A DNA stretch of 64,000 nucleotides from contig NZ_RRZK01000027.1 in the NCBI RefSeq assembly GCF_004348895.1, positions 62,001 to 126,000 on the forward strand, written 5' to 3'. Of the stretch, positions 16,535 through 25,614 are shown piece after piece (position 1 is the first letter of the stretch; the number at the start of each line of letters is the position of its first letter). The notes beneath the pieces were generated by a model, which made no database searches, was not told the origin of the DNA, and saw only the letters and a list, made by a program, of their open reading frames with translations. A program made the translations under genes and the position numbers. This stretch comes from Pseudomonas vancouverensis. Its GTDB lineage: Bacteria; Pseudomonadota; Gammaproteobacteria; Pseudomonadales; Pseudomonadaceae.

Positions 16535-17562
16535 TGGTTGCGTCCGTTGCGCTTGGCTTGATACAGCGCATCGTCGGCCCGGGTCAGCAGGCTTTCCGGG
16601 GTGTCGGCTGCTTGCACCTGAGCCACGCCGAAGGACGCGGTGATGGTGTCGAGCACGGTGTCGGTGCCCCGTGCCTTGACCCGTAGCGACTGCACCTTCT
16701 GCCGCAGTTTCTCGGCAAAGGCGCAGGCGGCGCTCAGGTCCACGCAGTTCCTGAGCACCACGCAAAACTCTTCACCGCCATAGCGTGCGGCGAAGGCTTC
16801 TTCGGGCAGCGAGTCGCGCAGCACCTGGGCGACATGCTGCAACACGCGGTCGCCCAAGTGGTGGCCGTACTGGTCGTTGAACTGTTTGAAGTGGTCGATA
16901 TCCAGCATCACCAGGGCGACGCCGTTCGCGGCGTCATTCATCGCCTGCTCGAGCTTGCGATTGAAGGTGGTGCGGTTGAGCAGCTCGGTCAGGCCGTCGA
17001 GGGTCGCCGCCAGTTGCGCACGCTCAAGCTTGTCGCGCAGGCTTTTGATTTCCCGCTGGGCGCTCTGCAGTTGCGCGAGAAAGTGCTCCTGCTGACCCTG
17101 CATCAGCTGGGTGCTCTTTTGCAGTTGCGTGAGGATGCTCGGCAAGCGCTCGCTGGCCGGCTCTTCGAGCATCTGCAGGTATTGACCGAGGCTGGCCTGG
17201 AATTTCTGATTGCCCTTCACGCTGCGCGAGACATCGCGCTCCATGTCGTCAACCAGGTTGATCGCGTCCTGCTGTCCGGCACGGGCGTCGGCCAGCTCAT
17301 CGCGGATGATGTATTCGCGGAACAGTTTGGTCGCCGACTCCGGCGGGAAGTAATCGAAGTCGTTGACGACCCGGTCCAGGTGCCGGTTGAGCTCCGGTTC
17401 CTGGCCCTTGCTGTAGGTGTACCACAGCGCGTAATGCACCGGATTGGGCGGAATGTTGTGACGAACCATCAGCGGCACGGCTTGCTTGAGCAGTGCCGCC
17501 GCCTCGCGGGAGTCTTCTGGGTACAGCGCTAGAACAGTCGCACGCGTGTCGGATTGGCTCAT
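16522..17562 (-). CDS. Diguanylate cyclase (GGDEF domain)
   Basis: This 346-residue protein has an N-terminal helical region (1-145), a coiled coil (about 145-185) and a GGDEF domain. The active motif is GGEEF at residues 262-266, and DIDHFKQFND supplies the metal-binding aspartate, so it should make cyclic di-GMP. The RxxD inhibitory site expected just before the motif is missing (LPEE instead), which suggests no product inhibition. No membrane helix is seen, so it is cytosolic. I chose MSQSDTRATV as start. Earlier ATGs at 17586 and 17592 are possible. Confidence 0.88.
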   Translation of the reverse strand: MSQSDTRATVLALYPEDSREAAALLKQAVPLMVRHNIPPNPVHYALWYTYSKGQEPELNRHLDRVVNDFDYFPPESATKLFREYIIRDELADARAGQQDAINLVDDMERDVSRSVKGNQKFQASLGQYLQMLEEPASERLPSILTQLQKSTQLMQGQQEHFLAQLQSAQREIKSLRDKLERAQLAATLDGLTELLNRTTFNRKLEQAMNDAANGVALVMLDIDHFKQFNDQYGHHLGDRVLQHVAQVLRDSLPEEAFAARYGGEEFCVVLRNCVDLSAACAFAEKLRQKVQSLRVKARGTDTVLDTITASFGVAQVQAADTPESLLTRADDALYQAKRNGRNQVRR

Positions 17563-17693
17563 GGTTTCACTGTGGTTGTTTATCATTGTCATTGGCAAAC
17601 TCGCTGAGCATAACCATAGACCCGACAAACGGCCATCCCGTGTGACACAAACATTTCAACCCGACCAACGTAAATGGCGGATTTACCGGCCTC

Positions 17694-17850
17694 ATCGCGA
17701 GCAAGCTCGCTCCCACAGGTTTCAACGTTGCCCACCGATTTTGCGTACGACCTGGACTACTGTAGGAGCGAGCCTGCTCGCGATAGCGATGGATCAGCCA
17801 GCGAAGATGCTGGATGTAAAGTCCTCATCGCGAGCATGCTCGCTCCTACA
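17694..17850. repeat. Cluster of three REP elements
   Basis: There are three REP copies at 17694-17717, 17761-17784 and 17827-17850, alternating in orientation. The second and third have TGTAGGAGC instead of TGTGGGAGC and so belong to a sequence variant. They lie between the start of the diguanylate cyclase gene and the end of the binding-protein gene. Confidence 0.9.
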
Positions 17851-17868
17851 GTGAGGGCGGTGTCTGCA

Positions 17869-18909
17869 TCAGCGTGCCGCCCAGGCATTGAAGCGCTGTT
17901 CCAGTTCTTCGCCGTGGTCGACCCAGAACTCGGCGTCCACCGCCTGCGCCCCGGCGAGGTTGGCTTCGGCGGTCGGCAGTTGTTCCTGCACGTCCTTGGG
18001 CAGCAGCGGCAGGGTCTGGCGGTGTACCGGACCGTAGGGAATGTTCTCCGAGAAGACTTTTTGCGTCTGCGGCTGGCTGGCGAAGGCGATGAAGTTTTCC
18101 GCCAGGGCCTTGTTCGGGGTGCCTTTGACCACCGCCCAGTATTCCGGGTCGTACAGGCTTTGTGGCCAGACGATGCTCAGTTTCATGCCTTCCTTCTGCG
18201 CCGAAGCGATCCGTCCGTTGTAGGCCGCGCTCATCACCACATCCCCGGCCACCAGCCACTGCGCCGGTTGCGCGCCGGCCTCCCACCACTGGATGTTCGA
18301 CTTGATCTGGTCGAGCTTGGCAAAGGCCCGGGTCACGCCTTGTGGCGTGCTCAAGACCTTGTACACCTCATCAGCCTTGACTCCGTCGGCGAGCAAGGCG
18401 ATTTCCAGGGTGTACTTGGCGCTTTTACGCAGGCCGCGCTTGCCCGGGAAGTCGGCGACATTCCAGAAATCCGCCCAGGACTGCGGCGCCTTGGCCTGCT
18501 TGCTCTGGTCGTAGGCCATGACCATTGACCAGACGTAAGTGGCCACGCCGCATTCGGTCAATGCGCCGGGCACGAAGTTCGCCGCGTCACCGAAGCGACC
18601 CGGGTCGAGCTTCTCGAACAGCCCTTCCTCGCAGCCACGCAGCAGCTCGGGGCTCTCCACTTCCACCACGTCCCAACTGGTGTGCCCGGCCGAGACCATC
18701 GCCTTGATCTTCGACAGTTCGCCGTTGTACTCGCCGGCGATGATGTTCCCTGCGCCGCTGGCATTGAAGGGCTGGAAGTACGCCTTTTCCTGGGCCTGCT
18801 TGGTAGCACCACCGAAGGAAATCACGGTGAGGTCCTGGGGCGCCGCCCACACGCTGGCACTCAAGAACGCCAGGGCAAACGGCACGCTGCAACGCAAGGA
18901 TCTGGACAT
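17869..18909 (-). CDS. Orphan periplasmic binding protein (PotD/Sbp-like ABC substrate-binding)
   Basis: This is a 346-residue exported protein. The signal peptide is cut near VWA-APQDL, and the mature N-terminus LTVISFGGATKQAQEKAYFQPF is typical of PotD-like binding proteins of putative polyamine or amino-acid importers. SWDVVEVESPELLRGCEEG and NIQWWEAGAQPAQWL fit the ligand cleft of the same group. No permease or ATPase gene is next to it, so it must share a transporter, perhaps the PotABC set 7 kb away. It is the last gene of the operon that starts with the flavin monooxygenase. GAGGA lies seven bases before the ATG. Confidence 0.82.
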   Translation of the reverse strand: MSRSLRCSVPFALAFLSASVWAAPQDLTVISFGGATKQAQEKAYFQPFNASGAGNIIAGEYNGELSKIKAMVSAGHTSWDVVEVESPELLRGCEEGLFEKLDPGRFGDAANFVPGALTECGVATYVWSMVMAYDQSKQAKAPQSWADFWNVADFPGKRGLRKSAKYTLEIALLADGVKADEVYKVLSTPQGVTRAFAKLDQIKSNIQWWEAGAQPAQWLVAGDVVMSAAYNGRIASAQKEGMKLSIVWPQSLYDPEYWAVVKGTPNKALAENFIAFASQPQTQKVFSENIPYGPVHRQTLPLLPKDVQEQLPTAEANLAGAQAVDAEFWVDHGEELEQRFNAWAAR

Positions 18910-18941
18910 GGGTTGTTCCTCGGGCCTGAGGCCCATTGTTG

Positions 18942-20111
18942 TTATGGGTGTTCGTTGTCACTCAGGTAAGCGGCCAGGCGATCCATCAGGCGATCACAGG
19001 CCGCCATCTGTTCGACGCTGACGAATTCGTCGGGCTTGTGCCCCTGATCCATGCTGCCGGGTCCGCAAACCACAGAAGGAATGCCGACCTGATCGAACAA
19101 CCCGCCTTCAGTGCCGAAAGCCACGGTGCTGAACTCGTCGTTGCCGCACAGGTGAGCGAGCAGTTGCGCCGCGGCGCTGTCGGCAGGTGTCGCCAGGCCC
19201 GGGTAGGCGGAAATTTTTTCAAAGCGGATCGCGGTGTTGCTATCTACCGCCTGCATCAATGGCAGCAAAGTCTGCTCGGCGTAATCCTGCAGCTCGTCGA
19301 CCACCACTTGCGGGCTGAAGTCCGGCAAGGCGCGGATCTCGAAATCGAAACGGCAATCGGCCGGGACTATGTTCAGCGCTGTGCCGCCCTGGATCACCCC
19401 GACCTGCACCGTGGAAAATGCCGGATCGAAGCGCGTGTCGTGCAGATTCGGCCGGGCCAGGGTGGTGCCGATATCCCCCAGCCGATTGATCAGGCGCGCA
19501 GCCTGCTCAATGGCATTGACCCCGTAAGGCGCGTAGGCCGAATGACAGGCGGCGCCGCGCACATGGCAGCGCATCGCCAGTTTGCCCTTGTGTCCAAGCA
19601 CCGGCTTGAGTTCGGTGGGCTCGCCGATCAGGCACATGGCCGGCGCAGGAATGCGTTGCGGCAACACCTCCAGCAAACCGCGCACGCCGAGGCAGCCGAC
19701 TTCCTCGTCATAGGAAAATGCCAGGTGCACCGGACGGCGCAACGGGCTAGCCAAGAACATCGGCACCGCCGCCAGCACCGAGGCCAGATAGCCCTTCATG
19801 TCCGCCGTGCCCCGCCCGAACAGCTTGCCGTCGGCCTCGCTCAGGCGAAACGGCTCGACCGTCCAGGCCTGCCCGTCCACCGGCACCACGTCGGTGTGCC
19901 CGGACAGCACGATGCCGCCGGCCACACGCGGGCCGACCGTGGCCAACAGGTTGGCCTTGGTCCGCTCGGCGTTGTAGATCAACTCGCAGTCCACGCCCAA
20001 GTCGTGCAGGTAGTCGCGCACGTACTCGATCAGTTCGAGGTTCGAATCGCGGCTGACCGTGGCGAACCCGATCAAGCGCTCGAGCAAGGCACGACTGCGC
20101 AGCTCACTCAT
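18942..20111 (-). CDS. M20 metallopeptidase, acetylornithine deacetylase-like
   Basis: This is a 389-residue ArgE/DapE-type hydrolase. Metal ligands are visible in SGHTDVVPVDG (His, Asp), GTADMKGY (Asp), DEEVGCLG (catalytic and metal Glu) and GEPTELKP. The lid domain begins about residue 180 (HKGKLAMRCHVRGAACHSAY). These enzymes remove an acyl group from an amino group, using two zinc or cobalt ions. With a monooxygenase, RidA and DUF1028 in the same operon it probably works on an N-acyl amino acid or amide intermediate rather than in arginine synthesis. The gene overlaps DUF1028 by eight bases. Confidence 0.88.
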   Translation of the reverse strand: MSELRSRALLERLIGFATVSRDSNLELIEYVRDYLHDLGVDCELIYNAERTKANLLATVGPRVAGGIVLSGHTDVVPVDGQAWTVEPFRLSEADGKLFGRGTADMKGYLASVLAAVPMFLASPLRRPVHLAFSYDEEVGCLGVRGLLEVLPQRIPAPAMCLIGEPTELKPVLGHKGKLAMRCHVRGAACHSAYAPYGVNAIEQAARLINRLGDIGTTLARPNLHDTRFDPAFSTVQVGVIQGGTALNIVPADCRFDFEIRALPDFSPQVVVDELQDYAEQTLLPLMQAVDSNTAIRFEKISAYPGLATPADSAAAQLLAHLCGNDEFSTVAFGTEGGLFDQVGIPSVVCGPGSMDQGHKPDEFVSVEQMAACDRLMDRLAAYLSDNEHP

Positions 20112-20778
20112 CGCCGGGCACTCCATAGGCCGGTGCCAGGGTTGGATTGAGAGCGCGAGTCAGGTAGTCCTGCAATTGCGGCTCATAGGCTTGCCACAGT
20201 TTGCCCAGCTCGCCGATCGGATTTTCCTCGGCCCAGTCCACCCGCAGGTCGACGATCGGCCAGGTCAGTTCGCCGACCACCGACAGCGCCGCCGAATGCA
20301 CCGCACCGGCTTCACCGCCGGCGTCCTGCCCGGCCTGCAAGGCGCTCATCAAACGCGTGGCGAGGCAGCCTTCGCTGTGCTCGAACGCAGCGACCATGGC
20401 TTCGATCACGCCACTGTTGGCCAACAAATTGCCGGCCGCCACGCATTGCTCACCGGCCAGGGCGTTGTGGGTGCCCAGCGCATGGTTGCCGCTGAACACC
20501 GCCGTACGCCCCTGGGCATCGACCACCGCCACCTGGCGATACTGACTGTAGCCATTGCGGGTCAAGGCACGGTCCAGCGCCTGGGGTGGGGTCAGCCCTT
20601 CGGCCAACTCATCGAGGATGAGCGGGCCCAAGGCCGGCAACGTGATGTTCTGGCTCGACACCGCACCGACACCGGCACGCAGCCAAGGGCAGCGTGCACC
20701 GACGGCAATACTCGACGAACTGATGGCAATGCCCAACTGGCCGGTCTCGGCGCAGCGACCCACGATGGAGAACGTCAT
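20104..20778 (-). CDS. DUF1028 family protein (Ntn-hydrolase-like)
   Basis: This is a 224-residue member of the DUF1028 family. It begins MTFSIVGRCAETGQLGIAIS and contains SSSSIAVGARCPW and AGEQCVAAGNLLAN, all family hallmarks. DUF1028 proteins look like N-terminal nucleophile hydrolases, and their substrate is not established. They recur beside RidA and amidohydrolase genes, as here. It overlaps the M20 gene by eight bases. Confidence 0.85.
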   Translation of the reverse strand: MTFSIVGRCAETGQLGIAISSSSIAVGARCPWLRAGVGAVSSQNITLPALGPLILDELAEGLTPPQALDRALTRNGYSQYRQVAVVDAQGRTAVFSGNHALGTHNALAGEQCVAAGNLLANSGVIEAMVAAFEHSEGCLATRLMSALQAGQDAGGEAGAVHSAALSVVGELTWPIVDLRVDWAEENPIGELGKLWQAYEPQLQDYLTRALNPTLAPAYGVPGDE

Positions 20779-20788
20779 GCTGAATTCC

Positions 20789-21199
20789 TTATTCCGGGAT
20801 AACCGCGATCACATCGATTTCCATCAGCCACTGCGGCTGGCCGAGGGCGCTGACCACCAGGCCGGTGGAAATCGGGAACACGCCTTTGAGCCACTTGCCG
20901 ACTTCCTGATAGACCGGCTCGCGATAGCGCGGGTCGGTCAGGTAGGTGGTGGTCTTGACGATGTGGCTCAGGTCGCTGCCGGCCTCTTCCAGCAACTGCT
21001 TGACGTTGCGCATGGCCTGTTCGGCCTGGGCCCGCGGATCACCGAGGCCGACCAGCCGGCCCTCGAAATCCGTGCCGACCTGACCGCGTACGTACACGGT
21101 GTTGCCGGCGCGCACGGCCTGGCACAGGTCGTTGTCGAGCGTCTGGTTCGGGTAGGTGTCTTTGGTGTTGAACATGCGGATGCGGGTATGAGTAGGCAT
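20789..21199 (-). CDS. RidA family imine/enamine deaminase
   Basis: This 136-residue RidA-type protein contains VRAGNTVYVRGQVGTD, the QAEQAMRNVKQLLEEAGS helix, and VVSALGQPQWLMEIDVIAV at the C-terminal end. RidA enzymes hydrolyse reactive imines released by amine-oxidising enzymes. The ATG overlaps the stop of the monooxygenase gene (TGATG) and has GGAG seven bases ahead, so translation is coupled. This fits clean-up of an imine made by the monooxygenase (inference). Confidence 0.88.
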   Translation of the reverse strand: MPTHTRIRMFNTKDTYPNQTLDNDLCQAVRAGNTVYVRGQVGTDFEGRLVGLGDPRAQAEQAMRNVKQLLEEAGSDLSHIVKTTTYLTDPRYREPVYQEVGKWLKGVFPISTGLVVSALGQPQWLMEIDVIAVIPE

Positions 21200-22560
21200 C
21201 AACGAACTCCCATGAGGCTGGCTTTCGGCAGAGTGGAACGGGCGGCCTCAGCCTGACGCTGGGTCGCATCCCGGTAAGTGTGATAAGTGCGCTGTTTGAT
21301 GATGTGATCGGCGATGTGCTTGGCGTCGTGCCAAACACCCCAGATGAATGCGGAGCCACGGCGGGACTGCCACGGCAGGCCGACGAAATAGACGCCCGGC
21401 TCGGCGGACACACCGCGCTGGTGCTGGGGCTTGCCGTTGTCCTTGAAGGCATCGACTTTCAGCCAGCTGTAATCGGTGGTGTAGCCGGTGGCCCAGATGA
21501 TGGTGGTGACACCGGCCTTGAGCAGGTCGAGTTCCAGGATCGGATTTGTCACACAGTCCGGATCGGCGAGCATGACGCGCGCTTCGGGTTCCAGCGGCAG
21601 GTCGAGGCCATTGCTTTCGATATAGGCATCGGCCTTGTCGAGCAGCGCCAGGTAGTTCTCGTCGCCACGGCGGATGTTGTCGGCCAGGTTGTTCTCGAAG
21701 CTCACCACGGCGCCATCGAACGACTGGGTCAGACCGACCAGGGTCATGCCCTGATGGGCCAGGCGACGGAAGTCCACGGTGTGGCCGCCACGGGCACCGC
21801 TCACAGCGATGGTCACGTGTTCCTTGCCCGGCTGCATGGCCTCGGCATCCCACTCGCCGAGCACGCCCAGCCACCAGCAAAAATCACGGTTGCGGTAGGC
21901 ACGCGGTGGACGGTCATGGGCACCGACCGAGAGGTACACCTGTTTGCCGGAACGTTGCAGTTCATCGGCGATCTGCACCCCCGACGAACCGGCGCCCACC
22001 ACCAGCACCGCGCCTTCGGCCAGTTGTTGCGGGTTGAAGTACTGCGCAGAGTGAATCTGGGTGATGCCGGCAATGTCCGGGGCAATCGGTGGAATGGATG
22101 GCCGCTGGAACGGACCGGTGGCAACCACCAGGTTGTTGGCGCAAATCACGCCTTCGGAGGTTTCCACAGTAAAGCCGCGACGACCGATGTTGCGCTCCAC
22201 CTTCCTGACTTCGACGCCGGTACGGATCGGTGCATTGAACTGCCGGGCATAGGCTTCGAAGTACTGTGCCACCTGCTCCTTGCCGGCAAAGCCGTCCGGG
22301 TCCAGGCCTTCGAATTCAAGCCCAGGGAAGCGGTCATGCCATGCCGGACCGTTGGCCACCAGCGAATCCCAGCGACCGGTGCGCCAGGCTTCGGCGATAC
22401 GGTTACGCTCCAGCACCAGATGCGGCACGCCCAGTTTGCTCAGGTGTTCACTCACGGCCACGCCGGCCTGGCCGGCGCCTACAACAAGCGTATCGATTTC
22501 GGTTTTATCAACGGTCATGGCTGTGCACTTCTGAAAGTTGGTTTGATTCAGGTCGGTCAT
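21199..22560 (-). CDS. Flavin-containing monooxygenase
   Basis: This is a 453-residue two-dinucleotide-fold flavoprotein. VVGAGQAGVAVSEHL (about 27-41) binds FAD. VVGAGSSGVQIADEL (about 187-201) binds NADPH. RWDSLVANGPAWHDRFPG and the late IIWATGYTTDYSWL are typical of class B monooxygenases. Such enzymes add oxygen to a nitrogen, sulfur or carbonyl centre. It is the first gene of the operon with RidA, DUF1028, M20 and the binding protein. Starts at 22584 or 22518 are also possible. I chose MTDLNQTNFQ because GAGGCGG precedes it. Confidence 0.85.
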   Translation of the reverse strand: MTDLNQTNFQKCTAMTVDKTEIDTLVVGAGQAGVAVSEHLSKLGVPHLVLERNRIAEAWRTGRWDSLVANGPAWHDRFPGLEFEGLDPDGFAGKEQVAQYFEAYARQFNAPIRTGVEVRKVERNIGRRGFTVETSEGVICANNLVVATGPFQRPSIPPIAPDIAGITQIHSAQYFNPQQLAEGAVLVVGAGSSGVQIADELQRSGKQVYLSVGAHDRPPRAYRNRDFCWWLGVLGEWDAEAMQPGKEHVTIAVSGARGGHTVDFRRLAHQGMTLVGLTQSFDGAVVSFENNLADNIRRGDENYLALLDKADAYIESNGLDLPLEPEARVMLADPDCVTNPILELDLLKAGVTTIIWATGYTTDYSWLKVDAFKDNGKPQHQRGVSAEPGVYFVGLPWQSRRGSAFIWGVWHDAKHIADHIIKQRTYHTYRDATQRQAEAARSTLPKASLMGVR

Positions 22561-22832
22561 GGCTGCCGCCTCGAGGCTGATCACTGTTGTTCTTGTGTTG
22601 CGGCTATCGGTGTCAGGGTGTTGGCCGCATTCTGTTCGGAGCCGGGGATTAGCGAAATTATGTTTTTTGTGGTCGCTGGCGAGGAAAAAGCGTCGAGGCG
22701 ACCGGCTGGCCGCACAAGGTTGCGGCAGACCTGATCCGGGCCTATGGTCCTAGCGAGGCCTGTGATGGATGCCCGATGGCGTGCCACAGGTTGCAGTCCA
22801 CCCAGTGCGAATTTGCGCAAGGAAGTGACGAC

Positions 22833-24209
22833 ATGCCTGAAAATTCCCGCCCTGCCGTACTCGAACTGATCGGCAACACTCCCCTGGTACGCGTCAGCCG
22901 ATTCGATACCGGCCTCTGCACGCTGTTTCTCAAACTCGAATCACAGAACCCCGGCGGCTCGATCAAGGACCGCATCGGCCTGGCGATGATCGACGCCGCC
23001 GAGCGCGACGGCCGCCTCAAACCCGGCGGCACCATCGTCGAAGCCACCGCCGGCAACACCGGACTGGGCCTGGCCCTGGTCGGCCGCGCCAAGGGCTACC
23101 GGGTGGTGCTGGTGGTGCCGGACAAGATGTCCACGGAAAAAGTCCTGCACCTCAAGGCCATGGGCGCCGAGGTGCACATCAGCCGATCCGACGTCGGCAA
23201 GGGCCATCCCGAGTATTACCAGGACGTCGCGGCGCGTCTGGCCCAAGGCATTCCCGATGCGTTTTTCGCCGACCAGTTCAACAACCCGGCCAACCCCCTG
23301 GCCCACGAATGCAGCACGGCGCCGGAGATCTGGGCGCAAACCCAGCATGATGTCGACGCCATCGTGGTTGGCGTCGGTTCGGCCGGCACCCTGACCGGGT
23401 TGACCCGTTTCTTCCAGCGGGTGCAACCGGACCTGGAAATGGTCCTTGCCGACCCGGTCGGTTCGGTAATGGCTGAATACAGCCGCAGCGGCACCCTGCC
23501 CACCCCCGGTTCATGGGCCGTGGAAGGCATAGGCGAAGACTTCATCCCGTCGATTGCCGACCTGTCCAGTGTGCGTCACGCCTACTCGATCAGCGATGAA
23601 GAGAGCTTCGATCACGCCCGGCAACTGCTGCGTGCCGAAGGCATTCTCGGCGGCTCGTCCACCGGCACCCTGCTCGCGGCGGCGCTGCGCTACTGCCGTG
23701 AACAGACCACGCCGAAACGCGTGGTCAGCTTTGTCTGCGACACCGGTACGCGTTATCTGTCGAAGGTCTACAACGATCAGTGGATGAACGATCAGGGCCT
23801 GTTGCGGCCCAAACACTACGGCGATTTGCGCGACCTGATCGCGCGGCGTTTCGAGGATGGCCGGGTGATCAGCGTCGGCCCCGACGACACCCTGCTCACC
23901 GCCTTCCAGCGCATGCGCCTGGCCGACGTCTCGCAATTGCCGGTGCTGGTCAAGGGTCAACAGCTGGTCGGGGTGATCGACGAATCCGACATCCTGCTGG
24001 GTGTGCACGAAGACGCTGCACTCTTTCGCAAGACCGTGGCCAGCCACATGACCGACAAACTGCAAACCCTGCCACCAAGTGCGACTTTGGCGGAACTGGA
24101 AGCCGAGCTGGGCCGCGGCCTGGTGGCGATCATCCAGGACGCCTCGGGCTTCCATGGCCTGATAACCCGAACCGACATGCTCAACCATTTGCGGAGATCC
24201 CTGCCATGA
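22833..24209 (+). CDS. Cystathionine beta-synthase
   Basis: This is a 458-residue PLP enzyme followed by a CBS-domain pair. NPGGSIKDRIGLAM carries the PLP lysine, ATAGNTGLGLAL binds the substrate carboxylate, VGSAGTLTGL binds the phosphate, and EGIGEDFIPS is typical of the family. Residues about 335-458 form two CBS domains. It joins homocysteine and serine to cystathionine, the first step of reverse transsulfuration. The stop overlaps the start of the lyase gene (ATGA), so the two are coupled. It is divergent from the monooxygenase operon. A cysteine synthase identity is unlikely given the CBS tail and the partner gene. Confidence 0.93.
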   Translation: MPENSRPAVLELIGNTPLVRVSRFDTGLCTLFLKLESQNPGGSIKDRIGLAMIDAAERDGRLKPGGTIVEATAGNTGLGLALVGRAKGYRVVLVVPDKMSTEKVLHLKAMGAEVHISRSDVGKGHPEYYQDVAARLAQGIPDAFFADQFNNPANPLAHECSTAPEIWAQTQHDVDAIVVGVGSAGTLTGLTRFFQRVQPDLEMVLADPVGSVMAEYSRSGTLPTPGSWAVEGIGEDFIPSIADLSSVRHAYSISDEESFDHARQLLRAEGILGGSSTGTLLAAALRYCREQTTPKRVVSFVCDTGTRYLSKVYNDQWMNDQGLLRPKHYGDLRDLIARRFEDGRVISVGPDDTLLTAFQRMRLADVSQLPVLVKGQQLVGVIDESDILLGVHEDAALFRKTVASHMTDKLQTLPPSATLAELEAELGRGLVAIIQDASGFHGLITRTDMLNHLRRSLP

Positions 24210-25384
24210 GTCAACGCGATAAAACCGCCCCGCCCCAGGGTTTTGCCACCCGGGTGATCCATGCCGGGCAGGTGCCGGACCCGACCACCGGGGCGCTGAT
24301 GCCGCCGATCTATGCCAACTCGACCTACCTGCAACAGAGCCCCGGCGTGCACAAGGGCTTCGATTACGGGCGCTCGCACAACCCGACGCGCTTTGCCCTG
24401 GAACGCTGCGTGGCGGATCTGGAAGGTGGCAGCCAGGCGTTCGCCTTCGCCTCGGGGCTGGCGACCATTTCCACGGTGTTGGAGTTGCTTGATGCCGGCT
24501 CGCACATCGTTTCCGGCAACGACCTGTATGGCGGCACCTTCCGCCTGTTCGACAAGGTTCGCCAGCGCAGTGCCGGGCATCGTTTCAGCTTCGTCGACCT
24601 GACCGACCTGTCGGCCTTCGAAGCGGCGTTGCAGGACGACACGCGCATGGTCATGGTCGAAACCCCGAGCAATCCGCTGTTGCGCCTGACGGACCTGGCC
24701 GCCATCGCCCGCACCTGCCGTGCCCGCGGAATCATTTGCGTGGCCGACAACACCTTCGCCAGCCCCTGGACGCAACGGCCGCTGGAACTGGGCTTCGACA
24801 TCGTCCTGCACTCGACCACCAAGTACCTCAACGGCCACTCCGACGTGATCGGCGGCATAGCCGTGGTCGGGCAGAATCCGGCACTGGCCGAACGCCTGGG
24901 CTTTTTGCAAAACGCCGTCGGCGCCATTGCCGGCCCGTTCGACGCCTTCCTCACTTTGCGCGGGGTGAAAACCCTGGCGCTGCGCATGGAACGCCACAGC
25001 AGCAACGCCCTGGCGCTGGCGCAATGGCTGGAACAACAGCCGCAAGTGGCGCGGGTCTACTACCCCGGCCTGCCGTCGCACCCGCAACACGAACTGGCCA
25101 AGCGACAGATGCACGGCTTCGGCGGGATGATTTCCCTGGACCTCAACAGCGACCTGGCCGGGGCCAAGCGTTTCCTCGAAAACGTGCAGATCTTCGCCCT
25201 GGCCGAAAGCCTGGGCGGCGTGGAAAGCCTGATCGAACACCCGGCGATCATGACCCACGCCACCATCCCACCGGCGACCCGGGCGGAACTGGGCATTGGT
25301 GATGGCCTGGTGCGGTTGTCCGTCGGCGTCGAAGACGTGGAGGATCTGCGCGCGGATCTGGCGCAGGCGTTGGCGCGGATGTAA
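24206..25384 (+). CDS. Cystathionine gamma-lyase (trans-sulfuration PLP enzyme)
   Basis: This is a 392-residue Cys/Met-metabolism PLP enzyme: MPPIYANSTYLQQSPG, EGGSQAFAFASGLATIS, ETPSNPLLRLTD, VADNTFASPWTQ, and the PLP lysine in HSTTKYLNGHSDVIGG. It would cut cystathionine to cysteine, 2-oxobutyrate and ammonia. Beta-lyase or gamma-synthase activity cannot be excluded from sequence alone, but its pairing with cystathionine beta-synthase favours gamma-lyase. A hairpin terminator follows. Confidence 0.9.
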   Translation: MSQRDKTAPPQGFATRVIHAGQVPDPTTGALMPPIYANSTYLQQSPGVHKGFDYGRSHNPTRFALERCVADLEGGSQAFAFASGLATISTVLELLDAGSHIVSGNDLYGGTFRLFDKVRQRSAGHRFSFVDLTDLSAFEAALQDDTRMVMVETPSNPLLRLTDLAAIARTCRARGIICVADNTFASPWTQRPLELGFDIVLHSTTKYLNGHSDVIGGIAVVGQNPALAERLGFLQNAVGAIAGPFDAFLTLRGVKTLALRMERHSSNALALAQWLEQQPQVARVYYPGLPSHPQHELAKRQMHGFGGMISLDLNSDLAGAKRFLENVQIFALAESLGGVESLIEHPAIMTHATIPPATRAELGIGDGLVRLSVGVEDVEDLRADLAQALARM

Positions 25385-25395
25385 ACCAGACGCCA

Positions 25396-25422
25396 GCGGG
25401 GAGGATCAGCCGGCCTCCCCGC
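25396..25422 (+). terminator. Terminator hairpin after the transsulfuration operon
   Basis: GCGGGGAGG and CCTCCCCGC form a 9-bp stem with a nine-base loop, 11 bases past the lyase stop codon. There is no T run, so it may rely on Rho or on RNA stability. Confidence 0.55.
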
Positions 25423-25614
25423 CCTCACATCAAGAAATCTTGATACCGGCCTCACGACATACAGATTCCACTTGATGTATCCCCGCTTTAATCTCGCTTC
25501 AGCTCCTGCAAAAGAGCCTTCCAGCATTAAACATGAAAACAATAAAGCGACTTCCACACGAAGTTGCGTTACCGGCTCGCCGGTTATTTATTAAAACAAT
25601 GGAATAATAAAACA

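Noticed and set aside
21280..22734. Plus-strand ORF of 484 codons
   Set aside because: It is a shadow of the flavin monooxygenase gene, whose FAD and NADPH motifs are clear on the minus strand.
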